A stretch of 64,000 nucleotides of DNA from CALRWV02 sp943371965 (GCA_943371965.1 CALRWV020000004.1:333569-397568); one strand, 5' to 3'. Numbered from the stretch's first letter, positions 1-8,534 are shown. Numbers and translations: made by a program. The notes: generated by a model not told the origin, from the letters alone.

Positions 1-171
1 ATTCTGGAATGCACCTTCGTGATAATGCGGCGAATGTTTTATTTTTTCGAGGCGGTCACCGGAAGGCAATTTTCCGAATTGAGGAAACTGCAAAAATAAA
101 GCAGTTCCTGCCGTGAGTAATGCAATAATAATCAGAGTAGTTATCATAATCTTCTTTAGTAATTTCCTCAT
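1..171 (-). CDS. MBL-fold metallo-hydrolase, N-terminal 57 residues (runs off window)
   Basis: The minus frame from an ATG at 171 stays open to base 1, giving 57 residues. It starts with a basic stretch and a hydrophobic segment (about residues 9-30), a membrane anchor or signal peptide. This is followed by FPQFGKLPSGDRLEKIKHSP and then HYHEGAFQN. The FG.LP.G.RL..I..SP.Y..G.F.N pattern is typical of the region ahead of the metallo-beta-lactamase fold in UlaG/NAPE-PLD-like exported hydrolases. The metal-binding HxHxDH motif would lie outside the window, so catalytic competence cannot be checked. An overlapping 65-codon frame at 56-253 is a shadow. No strong ribosome binding site is seen. Confidence 0.75.
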   Translation of the reverse strand, partial: MRKLLKKIMITTLIIIALLTAGTALFLQFPQFGKLPSGDRLEKIKHSPHYHEGAFQN

Positions 172-206
172 AAATTAGTTTGCGAAAAAGATTGTTCCTT
201 TGAATT

Positions 207-293
207 AAGCTCCGGAGGAGCGTCCTACTTGTAGAAAAATTGTCAATCCACATCAGTGCACGAAAATATATTTAGCTCCAGAGGAGCGACCTG
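207..293. repeat. Two REP-like mini-hairpins, 66 bp apart, 3' of the transposase
   Basis: Two 13-bp hairpins, GCTCC-GGA-GGAGC (209-221) and GCTCC-AGA-GGAGC (275-287), lie in the same orientation. Each is followed by G[AT]CCT. They sit immediately downstream of the transposase at 296-757, and inverted relatives lie on its other side. The layout matches REP elements mobilised by REP-associated tyrosine transposases. Confidence 0.7.
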
Positions 294-295
294 TA

Positions 296-757
296 TTATT
301 CAATCCATTCAAACAAATAATTGTCATTATATTCAATTTCATATTTCTTGAGAAATTCCGTGTATTCTTCTCTAAATGTTGATTTTTTGTGATGTTCTTC
401 TTGATTCAAAATATATTTGATTACCGAATCTATTTGCCCTTTTGAATAAGAGAATGCTCCAAATCCGGTCTGCCAATTAAATATTCCGTTTATCCAATTA
501 TTGTCGTTTATAAATTTTGATGAACCTGCTTTAATATCTCTGATCAAATCTGAAATTGAAAGTGAAGGTTTCATTCCTATCAAAAGATGAGTGTGGTCTG
601 GCATACAAAAAATGGATAACAATTTCTGATCCCGGTTTTGGACTATTCCGTTTATATATTTTTGCAGTTCTTCACGATGACTTTTTGAAATTAAATTTTG
701 TCTTCCCTGAACAGCAAATACAATCTGAATATAAATTTGAGAATATGTGTTCGGCAT
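296..757 (-). CDS. IS200-like / REP-associated tyrosine transposase (Y1_Tnp)
   Basis: The product is a 153-residue single-domain protein of the Y1 transposase family (HUH endonuclease). These enzymes cut and rejoin single-stranded DNA at hairpins via a 5'-phosphotyrosine. The metal-binding HUH motif is MPDHTHLLIG (H55 and H57). The expected catalytic tyrosine is Y115 in IKYILNQEEHH. N-terminal SQIYIQIVFAVQGR is typical of the family. Length is normal and the frame is intact. No accessory TnpB is present. Small hairpins with 5-bp arms flank the gene on both sides in opposite orientations, which favours a REP-associated (RAYT) or minimal IS200-type element. The stop codon lies 3 bp from the nearest hairpin's tail. 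I am sure of the family and less sure whether it is domesticated or mobile. Confidence 0.92.
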   Translation of the reverse strand: MPNTYSQIYIQIVFAVQGRQNLISKSHREELQKYINGIVQNRDQKLLSIFCMPDHTHLLIGMKPSLSISDLIRDIKAGSSKFINDNNWINGIFNWQTGFGAFSYSKGQIDSVIKYILNQEEHHKKSTFREEYTEFLKKYEIEYNDNYLFEWIE

Positions 758-783
758 TTTCGGTGACTTTTTAATTAGGAAAA

Positions 784-853
784 CAGATCGCTCCTATGGA
801 GCTGATTATTTATTTTTATATTTACTACTACAAACAGGACACCCTTACAGGGT
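784..853. repeat. Inverted REP-like hairpins 5' of the transposase
   Basis: On the minus strand this holds GCTCC-ATA-GGAGC followed by GATCTGT (hairpin at 790-802 on +). A second hairpin, ACCCT-GTA-AGGGT, is followed by GTCCTGTTTGTAG (hairpin at 841-853). Both keep the 5-bp stem, 3-nt loop and GNCCTG tail of the copies at 209-287 but are inverted relative to them. The arms of the last copy are changed on both sides so that pairing is kept. Confidence 0.65.
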
Positions 854-884
854 TAAATATAAATTACGCAATAGAAGGGAAACA

Positions 885-1013
885 TGTCATCCTCGCGTTC
901 CTTAGGAATCCCTATGGGAAATGCGGGGATCCATTTCTCAATTACAAACCGAAAATCACTGTCATGGATTTGTTTCACAGAACTAACGTTTCCCACTTTC
1001 GTGGGAATAACAA
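885..1013. repeat. Dispersed GTCATCC...GGGGATCCATTT repeat
   Basis: An imperfect inverted-repeat element begins GTCATCCTCGCGTTCC, contains GGGGATCCATTT and ends near a TTTCCCACTTTCGTGGGAA hairpin. A relative with the same GTCATCCTC...GGGGATCCATTT start lies at 41949-42058. It fills the gap between the transposase region and the amidohydrolase, and no gene is seen there. Confidence 0.55.
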
Positions 1014-1066
1014 GCAGTTTTGTCTAATTTGTAATTCAGGGTTGAACACATTCTGTAAATCTTCTT

Positions 1067-2359
1067 TTAATTCCCGTTTTTGTAAACCGTTCCGTTTTTC
1101 ATCACAAAATCGACTTTTTCCAAAAGCGAAATATCTTTAATCGGGTCACCGTTAACAGCAATGATGTCAGCCCATTTTCCGGCAGTGATTGATCCGGTTT
1201 TTGCAGTAATATCCAATAAGTCAGCTGCATTTTTGGTAGCGCTTTGAATGGCTTGCATGGGAGTCATTCCGGCTTTGACCAGATAAACAAAATCTTTTCC
1301 GTTCAAACCGTGGGGCATAACAGCTGCATCAGTTCCGTATGCAATTTTGACTCCGCTTTTTATGATTTTCACAAGACCGTCTTCTTTTTGCTGACGGATA
1401 CTTTTGGCTTTGTTTACAATTTTATCAGGAAATCCTTTTTTGGAAAAATTCTCAATGATATAATCCAATGCGTACATGGTCGGAACCATGTAAGTTCCTT
1501 TTTCTTTCATCAGTTTAACTGTTTCGTCATCTACAATGCTGCAATGTTCAATCGAATTTACACCGGCAAGAACTGCCCGTTTGATTCCTTCTGTTCCGTG
1601 GGCATGGGCTGCAACTTTTTTTCCCCACATGTGGGCTTCATCCACAATTGCTTTCATTTCTTCAAATGAATATTGAGGTGCTCCCACACTTTCCTCTTCA
1701 CTCAGCACTCCGGCAGTTGCGCAGAATTTGATAACATCAGCTCCCCATTTGATATTATTCCTTACACGTTTTCTGATTTCATCAACACCATCGGCAACGC
1801 CTGTAAAATCAGGATTTGAATTCAGTTTGATATTCGGGTTGAAACCGCTCATGTCAGCATGACCACCAGTTGAACCCAAAGCAAAACAGGCAACGAGCAT
1901 TCTCGGTCCCTTGATGATGTCCTCATTGATTGCGTTCCGAAGCGAAACATCGATCAGTGCATCTGAACCCAAATCACGGCAGGTTGTAAATCCTGCCATC
2001 AAAGTCCGTTCGGTGTAAATATTGGCTCTCACCGCATAATCAACCGGCGTCATTCTGAAAATATCACCGTAGTAATCATCACTCGGTTCTGCCGAAAGAT
2101 GTGTATGACAATCCATCAATCCGGGAAGAACAGTTGAATTGCTGAGATCAATAATTTCAGCATCTTTTGGAATTGCGACTGTTGAGCCGACTTCAATTAT
2201 TTTGTTATTTTCAATCAGAATAATCTGATTGGTTAGAACAGTTCCGTTGAGGACATCAATCATTTTTCCAGCTTTGATGGCTTTTATTTTTGATTGTGCG
2301 GTTGCAACTGAACATGCAGCAAGAATTAAAAGTATAACAAGTGACAATTTATTTTTCAT
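1067..2359 (-). CDS. Exported metal-dependent amidohydrolase (prolidase/imidazolonepropionase-like)
   Basis: The product has 430 residues with a cleavable signal peptide (MKNKLSLVILLILAACSVATAQ) or possibly a lipobox. It is an amidohydrolase-superfamily TIM barrel of the COG1228 type, which includes Xaa-Pro dipeptidases and imidazolonepropionases. Visible motifs are the first metal pair in MDCHTHLSAEP, a likely carbamylated lysine in VIKFCATAG, histidines in VAAHAHGTEG and SIEHCSI, and the catalytic aspartate in YGTDAAV. The C-terminal composite-sandwich strand GKWADIIAVNGDPIKDISLL is also present. Known relatives hydrolyse N-acyl or prolyl dipeptides. The substrate cannot be read from sequence. 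Its ATG overlaps the TGA of the upstream acyltransferase (ATGA), so the two are probably translationally coupled. Confidence 0.93.
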   Translation of the reverse strand: MKNKLSLVILLILAACSVATAQSKIKAIKAGKMIDVLNGTVLTNQIILIENNKIIEVGSTVAIPKDAEIIDLSNSTVLPGLMDCHTHLSAEPSDDYYGDIFRMTPVDYAVRANIYTERTLMAGFTTCRDLGSDALIDVSLRNAINEDIIKGPRMLVACFALGSTGGHADMSGFNPNIKLNSNPDFTGVADGVDEIRKRVRNNIKWGADVIKFCATAGVLSEEESVGAPQYSFEEMKAIVDEAHMWGKKVAAHAHGTEGIKRAVLAGVNSIEHCSIVDDETVKLMKEKGTYMVPTMYALDYIIENFSKKGFPDKIVNKAKSIRQQKEDGLVKIIKSGVKIAYGTDAAVMPHGLNGKDFVYLVKAGMTPMQAIQSATKNAADLLDITAKTGSITAGKWADIIAVNGDPIKDISLLEKVDFVMKNGTVYKNGN

Positions 2360-3528
2360 AAGTAACTCAACCAGTTTTTTTCTTTATTTTTCATTTTATA
2401 ATCAGCAAATATTTTACAGAGAGGATAGGTTAAAGCAATTACTCCAATCCAAATCAGGTAAACAGCAAACAGACCTACACCGTAACCTTTCAAGGCCGGT
2501 ACTTCCGCAACCCATGCAGGTAAAATAAATGACTGCCATCCGTAACCTGAATATTCTGCCAAGAACATGGCTAGAAGATGGATAACATAAATGTGAAGAA
2601 CGTAATAAAAAAAAGGAACTTTGCCGAAGGTCTTGAAAAACTCAACAATTTTTCCGCTCATATTTTCACTGTTAGCCAAAAACAAAAATGCTACACCCAA
2701 AGTCATAAGCAGATACATCAGTGACGGAGGATATTTTGCAGGATTTAAAAAAGCAATCAGTGTTTGTGAAAATGAAGCGTAGTTCTGAACAGGAAACGGA
2801 TCACCGTAACTGTTTATTAAACGCAGCACAATAAACAGAACAATTGCAGACAATCCAATTATGTTAAAAGTTTTTTTCCTTTCAGCACTGTCATAGGAAG
2901 AATCATAAAATGAACCGAACCAGAATCCCAATGACATAACTCCAACCCACGGAATTATCGGGTAAGCAATGTATCCGTTAATATGTTCTGAAATTGAGAA
3001 TCCTGAAAACTCATGAAGAAACGACCAGAAAAAATTGCCCGGATAGTGAATGTTATCCAACAGGTTATGACCAAATATAAGAACGCAACTGAAAATCAGA
3101 ATTGCGGTTTTTGGAAGATGAATCAAAGCTGACAGGAAAATCATACTGACACCCAATGACCAGATCACCTGCAGGGTTGGAGTTCTGAATTGAATGTCAA
3201 AATACCAGGCAAAATTTACAATGGTCATTTCAATAAAAATCAGCCAGAGTCCGCGTTTCCATAGAAAATTGGTCAGATCACTTTTTGATTTTTTCTTTCC
3301 GTACAGAAAAGCGGATAATCCTGCCAGAAAACAAAATGTTGGTGCGCAGAAATGGGTAATCCATCTGGTAAAAAAAATTGGAAGAGTGGTTTGCAGCGGA
3401 TCAGTTGGATCATAAAAGAAAGCGGAGAAGTGAAAGTAATCACGGGTATGATCAAGTGCCATAATGACCATGACCAATCCTTTCAGCAGATCAACCGATT
3501 CAATTCTCTTTGTTGCAGATAAATTCAT
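2356..3528 (-). CDS. DUF1624 / heparan-alpha-glucosaminide N-acetyltransferase-like membrane protein
   Basis: The product has 390 residues with about ten hydrophobic segments. The N-terminus ESVDLLKGLVMVIMALDHTRDYF is the signature of DUF1624/HGSNAT-type integral membrane acyltransferases, where the DH pair is the proposed acetyl-transfer site. FFTRWITHFCAPTFCFLAGLSA is also characteristic. Family members acylate sugars across the membrane; the acceptor here is unknown. The ATG at 3528 has an AGAAGGG-like ribosome binding site. It is the first gene of a two-gene unit whose stop overlaps the start of the amidohydrolase. Confidence 0.88.
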   Translation of the reverse strand: MNLSATKRIESVDLLKGLVMVIMALDHTRDYFHFSAFFYDPTDPLQTTLPIFFTRWITHFCAPTFCFLAGLSAFLYGKKKSKSDLTNFLWKRGLWLIFIEMTIVNFAWYFDIQFRTPTLQVIWSLGVSMIFLSALIHLPKTAILIFSCVLIFGHNLLDNIHYPGNFFWSFLHEFSGFSISEHINGYIAYPIIPWVGVMSLGFWFGSFYDSSYDSAERKKTFNIIGLSAIVLFIVLRLINSYGDPFPVQNYASFSQTLIAFLNPAKYPPSLMYLLMTLGVAFLFLANSENMSGKIVEFFKTFGKVPFFYYVLHIYVIHLLAMFLAEYSGYGWQSFILPAWVAEVPALKGYGVGLFAVYLIWIGVIALTYPLCKIFADYKMKNKEKNWLSYL

Positions 3529-3870
3529 TTGCCCTTCTTTCTTGCCCGATATTTATAAATTAATCTTATGGTTTGGAACTTGAATGTGTTGAGGATTTTA
3601 CTGAAGTGATTTCAATTTAAGGTAATATTTTTTGAAGTCCAAATAATTCTGAACTGTAAAGATTATAGAAGGGAATTTTCTGTTTGAAGCGATTTTAAAA
3701 AGTTTGTCGCTGTAATAAAACCCTTGTTTTAATTCGTGAATTCGTGGCAACTGAACTCCAATGAAAATTCAAAAACCCCACCCTAACCCTCCCCGAACTC
3801 GGGGAGGGGACAGTACCAGAATACCGAAAGCAGAATTTTAAAATTCAGGATTCAAACTTAAAATTTAAGT
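3529..3870. other. Intergenic region with dispersed repeat hairpin
   Basis: No gene was found in 342 bp. At 3775-3811 there is a repeat of the CCCTCCCC...GGGGAGGG family with a perfect 10-bp stem (3787-3796 with 3799-3808). Relatives lie at 20010-20047, 33641-33678 and inside a coding sequence at 41430-41465. At 3730-3750 there is an AATTCGTGAATTCGTGGCAA element resembling 30625-30645. The promoter of the DUF1624 gene should be near 3530-3600, but no clear motif is visible. Confidence 0.6.
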
Positions 3871-6066
3871 TTACCCAACTGATGGAACGGAAAAATAAAA
3901 AGTTGAGCCTTTTCCTTCTTTGCTTTCAACCCACAGTTTGCCGTTGTGTTTTTCGATAAATTCCTTGCAGAGCAGCAATCCCAATCCTGTGCTTGGTTCG
4001 CCTTCTGTACCATTCCGTGTGGTACGGGTATCAAGCCGGAACAAATCTTCGATCATAGCACTGCTCATACCAATTCCCGAATCCTTAATGGAAATCTCAA
4101 CTGTTTTATTGTCTGAATTGTGGGCTGATATTTTAACTTTTCCGTCTTTGGGAGTAAATTTTATTGCATTTGAAATCAGGTTTCTGATCACTGTTTGAAG
4201 AGCATTGCTGTCTGTAAAAACAAAGAGTTTGGAGGAAATGTCGTTGGTAATTTCTATCCGTTTTATTTTTGCAGATTCCTGCATGAACGTCAGACTTTCT
4301 TCAATTTTGGAAAACAGATGGATTTTTTCAGGATAAAAGGGTATCAGACCCTGCTGCATTCTTGCCCAGTTCAGAAGATTTTCCAACAAACGGAAAAGCC
4401 GGGTTGCGGAATCACGGAGACTGACAGCATAGTTCTGGATTTCTGACATGGTCAAAGTTGGAAGCTCTTCAACCATGATTTGGGTGAGACCCAGAAAACC
4501 GTTGAATGGACTGCGGAGATCATGGGAAATAATGGAGAAAAATTTATCTTTCTCTGCAATCAATTTTGAAAGCTCATCATTCGCCGTTTTTATTTTCGAT
4601 TCCACTTTTTTGCGTTCAGTAATATCACGGACAACATAAATGACCTGTGAAGGTTCGCCTTTTGCATCTCTAACAAATTCTGCATTCGATTCAATATAAA
4701 AAGTATTTCCATCAGCCCGTAATCCCTGATATTCTGCCGGACCGGTATTGGTTCCGTTGAACATGGAAGCTAACCTTTTAACCAACCGCTCTTTGTCTTT
4801 ATCAGCAAAAAATTCGGTTGTAGAGTGACCAAGAATATCGGATTCCTTTCCGAATCCGAAAATATTCATCAGTGACGGCGATACCATCAGGATTTTTCCT
4901 GTAAGATCTGTGATTGCAATTCCATCAGGAGATGCATTTAGAATTGAACGGTAACGGGCTTCACTGAAAACCAGATTATTTTCGATGACAATCCGGTTCG
5001 CAATTTCCTTTTTCAATTTTCTGGATGTATTGTAAAAAAAGTAAGTTGCAGAACTGATGATCAGAATAATCAGCAGAAAAATGACGATAAGTTTCCATGG
5101 CATCTGAATTTCAGGCGTGATATAGTCTGCATAAAGCATCCCTGCAATTGAAAAGGAAGAACCCAGCATGTTCATTTTTTTGTAGGTTTCTGAAATTGAT
5201 TCCCATCTTCCCGGATTTGTATAACCGATTTCCACCACATCATTCATGATCAGGTTTTCCATGTGTGAAGCTTCAAATTTCAAATGTTCAGGACTATGGC
5301 GTTTGCTGTATTTTTTGTAAATCAGATCAATGATTTCTTCGGGGTGATCCATTGCATATTTCCAACCTTTCAATGAGGCTTCACGGAAATTGTTGACCAA
5401 AACCGGAACTTTTCTGATCTGATTTCCGGTTGTAAAGAGTACATCACCATAAAAATCAATTCCACCCATCTGCGGACTGATAATGGTGTAGTCATATTGA
5501 ACTTCACTCAACTGAAAGGGTTCATCAGTTGAATAAGCAGATATAGCATCAACTTCACCTTTCAGCAGTTTATCAACATCAAAAGGATGCTGATCAATTT
5601 TGTATTTGTCAGACGAAATTCCTTCATCATTCAGATACGCAACGATGTCAGCAGAATTGGGTTCAAGTGCTATGATTTTTCCGAAAAGATCATGAACGTG
5701 GCCAATTCCGGATTTTCTTGAACCGATCAGGATGAGGGGCGAATGCTGGAAAACAGTTGCCAGAACAACAGCATCTTTCCCTTCCGAACGCATCAGAACG
5801 ATGTCAGAAGTACAAACACCGAAATCAGCTTTACCACTGAAGACAGCATCACTGGGATTTTGACCTTCAACTGCTTCGAGAAGAGTAACTTCCATACCGG
5901 CATCTTTGTAGTAACCTTTTTCAATGGCAGCATAATATCCTGCAAACTGGAACTGATGCTTCCATTTGAGCTGTAGGGTAACGTTTTTAAGTTGCTGTGA
6001 ATTTGCTGTTGATCCAACTGTAAAAATTGAAACAAGAAGGAGGAAAAGTTTGAAAGAATAGTTCAT
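3871..6066 (-). CDS. THI5/NMT1-type periplasmic sensor histidine kinase with PAS domain
   Basis: The product has 731 residues from the ATG at 6066. An upstream in-frame ATG at 6090 would put eight polar residues before the signal peptide, so 6066 is preferred. Order: signal peptide; NMT1/THI5-like solute-binding domain (about 25-310, starting VTLQLKWKHQFQFAGYYAAIEKGYYKDAG); one transmembrane segment (about 325-345); PAS (about 370-490); HisKA with H515 in SIISHDLRSPFNGF; HATPase_c with N, G1 (DSGIGM) and G2 (STGLGLLLCKEF) boxes. No receiver domain is present, so it must signal to a separate regulator that is not encoded nearby. NMT1/THI5 domains usually bind pyrimidine precursors of thiamin, or sulfonates and nitrate analogues. 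The next gene, 45 bp away on the same strand, is a cytosine-deaminase-like enzyme. Confidence 0.92.
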   Translation of the reverse strand: MNYSFKLFLLLVSIFTVGSTANSQQLKNVTLQLKWKHQFQFAGYYAAIEKGYYKDAGMEVTLLEAVEGQNPSDAVFSGKADFGVCTSDIVLMRSEGKDAVVLATVFQHSPLILIGSRKSGIGHVHDLFGKIIALEPNSADIVAYLNDEGISSDKYKIDQHPFDVDKLLKGEVDAISAYSTDEPFQLSEVQYDYTIISPQMGGIDFYGDVLFTTGNQIRKVPVLVNNFREASLKGWKYAMDHPEEIIDLIYKKYSKRHSPEHLKFEASHMENLIMNDVVEIGYTNPGRWESISETYKKMNMLGSSFSIAGMLYADYITPEIQMPWKLIVIFLLIILIISSATYFFYNTSRKLKKEIANRIVIENNLVFSEARYRSILNASPDGIAITDLTGKILMVSPSLMNIFGFGKESDILGHSTTEFFADKDKERLVKRLASMFNGTNTGPAEYQGLRADGNTFYIESNAEFVRDAKGEPSQVIYVVRDITERKKVESKIKTANDELSKLIAEKDKFFSIISHDLRSPFNGFLGLTQIMVEELPTLTMSEIQNYAVSLRDSATRLFRLLENLLNWARMQQGLIPFYPEKIHLFSKIEESLTFMQESAKIKRIEITNDISSKLFVFTDSNALQTVIRNLISNAIKFTPKDGKVKISAHNSDNKTVEISIKDSGIGMSSAMIEDLFRLDTRTTRNGTEGEPSTGLGLLLCKEFIEKHNGKLWVESKEGKGSTFYFSVPSVG

Positions 6067-6111
6067 AAAAATCACTTTTGGTTTTGGCATAACAAGTTAA
6101 ATGAATAACCG

Positions 6112-6558
6112 TCAGAGAATTTCATCTGTTTCGCCGATATCCTCATTCCATATATCAGGTCGCTTTTCAATAAATTCTGTCATCATATCAATGCATTCGG
6201 GAAGATTCAGGTCAATCACTTCAACACCGTGCTGAACCATGAATTCCCTTGCTCCGGAAAATGTTTGGGATTCACCGACAATCACTTTCGGGATTTTAAA
6301 CTGGACTATCGTTCCTGCACACATGTAACACGGCATCAGGGTTGAATAAATAACAGTATTTTTGAAGGAACCGATTCTTCCCGCGTTGTTCAGGCAATCC
6401 ATTTCCCCATGAAGAATAGGATTGTTTTCCTGAACACGTTTGTTATGTCCTTTTGAAACCAGTCTGCCGTTTCTGGTGAGAACAGAACCGATAGGAATTC
6501 CACCTTCACTCAAACTTTTTTTTCCCTGATCAATTGCGATACGCATGAACTCATCCAT
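6112..6558 (-). CDS. Yeast Fcy1-like cytosine/nucleoside deaminase
   Basis: The product has 148 residues from the ATG at 6558, chosen over 6585 because an AAAGG sits just upstream and the protein then starts directly with helix 1 (MDEFMRIAIDQGKKSLSEGG). It belongs to the CDA zinc-dependent deaminase fold. The catalytic HGE (HGEMDCLNN) and PCYMC supply the His/Cys/Cys zinc ligands and the proton-shuttle Glu. GIPIGSVL and the C-terminal FIEKRPDIWNEDIGE are diagnostic of the small fungal-type cytosine deaminase rather than the TIM-barrel bacterial CodA. The expected reaction is cytosine to uracil, or deamination of a related pyrimidine. Neighbours are the THI5-like kinase downstream (45 bp) and a DinB-like gene upstream. 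Confidence 0.9.
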   Translation of the reverse strand: MDEFMRIAIDQGKKSLSEGGIPIGSVLTRNGRLVSKGHNKRVQENNPILHGEMDCLNNAGRIGSFKNTVIYSTLMPCYMCAGTIVQFKIPKVIVGESQTFSGAREFMVQHGVEVIDLNLPECIDMMTEFIEKRPDIWNEDIGETDEIL

Positions 6559-6745
6559 AAAAAAACCTTTGAAATGTAATTGCAACTCTTTGAAGGGTAT
6601 CTGATTTGGTTGTCACTTGGAGCGGAGTTGAAGAGATATCCCGCTTTTGATTGTGTTATATATGATGAACAAACCTACTTACAATAATCACTAATTACAA
6701 CTGTTGAAAAAGGGTGAAATTTCTGAGGTTTTGAATCTCAGAAAT

Positions 6746-7192
6746 TCAATTATCAAGAAGTCTTCTATGGTAATTGATTTGTCCGAGATGGTAAGTGAGA
6801 TGGGTAGAAAGATGGATCAGAAAATATTCCGTTGATGTTTTTTCTGCCAAGACGAGAAGGGGATATTCTTTTTTCAAATCATCATCAGACAACTTTTCAA
6901 GCGCAGTCTTTACAACCGCAATGGTTGATTCAATTTTGCTGATCAGTTCTGTTTTTGGAATATCCTTTTCAGAAAATTCAAGCGGTCTGTTTCTGATATA
7001 ACCGGTTTTTCCAAGTTCAGCACCGATAAATGAATTAAGATTTCCAATTAAATGCAGACAGAGGTTCCCACCTGAATTGGAAACTGCTTTATCAGAAATC
7101 CAGAGGTTTTTTTCGTTCCGGTAAGATTCTATTTCAATTTTCAACCGGTTAAGATCCCGGTTGAAAATTGAAATCAGGGTCTCAGTTATCAT
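6746..7192 (-). CDS. DinB-like / DUF1572 four-helix protein
   Basis: The product has 148 residues and no signal peptide. It shows the DinB/YfiT four-helix-bundle pattern: LCLHLIGNLNSFIG in the second helix and HLSTHLTYHLGQINYHRRLL near the C-terminus, giving the scattered histidines that bind a divalent metal. Members of the superfamily include thiol S-transferases (bacillithiol, mycothiol), and most are uncharacterised. The spacing of 18 bp from the upstream cytochrome gene on the same strand suggests co-transcription. No substrate can be inferred. Confidence 0.85.
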   Translation of the reverse strand: MITETLISIFNRDLNRLKIEIESYRNEKNLWISDKAVSNSGGNLCLHLIGNLNSFIGAELGKTGYIRNRPLEFSEKDIPKTELISKIESTIAVVKTALEKLSDDDLKKEYPLLVLAEKTSTEYFLIHLSTHLTYHLGQINYHRRLLDN

Positions 7193-7210
7193 AATGCCAT
7201 CCGAAATTTA

Positions 7211-7600
7211 TTATTTAGGCATATCCTGTGATTTCCACAATTTGAAAACAGTGATCAAACTGTCGGAAAGAGGCTCTTTTTTGCTTTTGAACGGCATGAA
7301 TTTTTTCTGGTCTTTTGGCAGTTGGATGAATTCAATGATATCATCGATATATTCAACAGATGCATCGTAGGTATCCAAGTGTTCTTTTTTTCCATCAGGT
7401 GAAAAATGGCAGGGAGCACAACGGTCTTTTAAAATCGGGTAAATATCTTTTTGCCAGGAAACGGTTTTCTGTTTAGGAATTGAATCATTTACCACTGCAA
7501 ATTGGTTTGAAGAGCCATTGGATGCTGTTGTATTTGATATTGTGACATACTGAAGAAGTAAAACAGATATACAAACAAGTGCAATTTTAATTTTCGTCAT
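7211..7600 (-). CDS. Small exported c-type cytochrome-like protein
   Basis: The product has 129 residues with an N-terminal signal segment (about 1-27). A single heme c attachment motif, CAPCH, lies in ILKDRCAPCHFSPDGKKEHLDTY. The context W..DI.PIL..RC..CH resembles the planctomycete-type cytochrome domain found at the N-terminus of larger proteins. Here it stands alone, with a C-terminal helix ending FKLWKSQDMPK. It probably carries electrons in the periplasm. The likely axial methionine is in KKFMPFKSK or near the C-terminus. An SD-like GGAAA precedes the ATG. No oxidoreductase partner is adjacent. Confidence 0.8.
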   Translation of the reverse strand: MTKIKIALVCISVLLLQYVTISNTTASNGSSNQFAVVNDSIPKQKTVSWQKDIYPILKDRCAPCHFSPDGKKEHLDTYDASVEYIDDIIEFIQLPKDQKKFMPFKSKKEPLSDSLITVFKLWKSQDMPK

Positions 7601-7708
7601 TGGCAGTTTCCTTTTTTGAAATTTTAAACAATCTGATTGTAAAGATAATGATTTTAAGTTAATCGGAAAGGTTAAGAATAGTTAAGGGATGAAGAAGAAT
7701 TCTGAAAA

Positions 7709-8317
7709 TTATAGGTTTGACTGAATTTGTTTATCTTGAAAGTGTGAAAAGAAAATAAGTGCAGTGAGTGCACCAATCATTGCAAGAAACATATCAGATT
7801 GCGTATCCCAAACGTATCCTTGAGTTCCCAAAAATGAATCTGCCTCACCGCCGATGATAAGCGCAGTCCACCATTCAATGAATTCATAACATGCACTGAT
7901 GAAAACTACAATGGAAACTGAACAGAAAAATATCCATCCTTTTTTATTGAAAACATCAAGCCGGATAAACAATTCCCTGATGATTAAAGCAGGAATAAAT
8001 CCCTGTGCAAAATGACCCAGCTTATCATAATTGTTCCTGTCAGAATTCATAATCTCTTTCAGATATTCGAAAAATGGATTCAGTGCGTACGTATATTTTC
8101 CACCAACGCATAAAATGATGGCATGAATCAGAATCAGGAAATAAATAAAAGTGGTAAAACGGAATTTTGTGTAGGTGAAAACCAGAACTGACAATCCGAT
8201 CAGCGCAGGAAAAATTTCAAGAATTAAAGTGGTGTAATCGTGCGGATTGATGGCTGACCAGATCAGAACAATAAAAAAAACTGCTACAAAGGTGAGGTGC
8301 AGAGATTTTTTACCCAT
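7709..8317 (-). CDS. DUF2238 (YjdF-like) integral membrane protein
   Basis: The product has 202 residues from the ATG at 8317. A TTG two codons upstream is unlikely to be the start, because GAAAG sits at good spacing from the ATG. It has six hydrophobic segments. DUF2238 hallmarks are NYDKLGHFAQGFIPALIIRE after the third segment, YEFIEWW, and the C-terminal TQGYVWDTQSDMFLAMIGAL, with conserved charged residues inside the membrane plane (D, H, E, D). The function of the family is unknown. Confidence 0.9.
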   Translation of the reverse strand: MGKKSLHLTFVAVFFIVLIWSAINPHDYTTLILEIFPALIGLSVLVFTYTKFRFTTFIYFLILIHAIILCVGGKYTYALNPFFEYLKEIMNSDRNNYDKLGHFAQGFIPALIIRELFIRLDVFNKKGWIFFCSVSIVVFISACYEFIEWWTALIIGGEADSFLGTQGYVWDTQSDMFLAMIGALTALIFFSHFQDKQIQSNL

Positions 8318-8534
8318 TGACAATTTCTTTCATCGGAATAATTAAACGGTTATTTATACTAGTTGAATATAATAAGATGATCGAATGAAAACCAATTCCA
8401 GAATCAACTGGAATTTGCTCTCAGACTTTACGGCATTATAATTGTCTTTTTTAAAAGAGCTATCAGCTTGAGATATAAGGAAATCCTTTATTTGAATCTG
8501 ATTTGCCATTTATTGATTTTTTTCATCACCATTT

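Noticed and set aside
56..253. 65-codon minus-strand frame
   Set aside because: It overlaps the clearly protein-like MBL-fold frame at 1-171 in another phase and has no family features; it also reads through a REP hairpin.
796..1140. 114-codon plus-strand frame
   Set aside because: Runs through dispersed repeats and into the antisense of the amidohydrolase gene; low-complexity start, no homology features.
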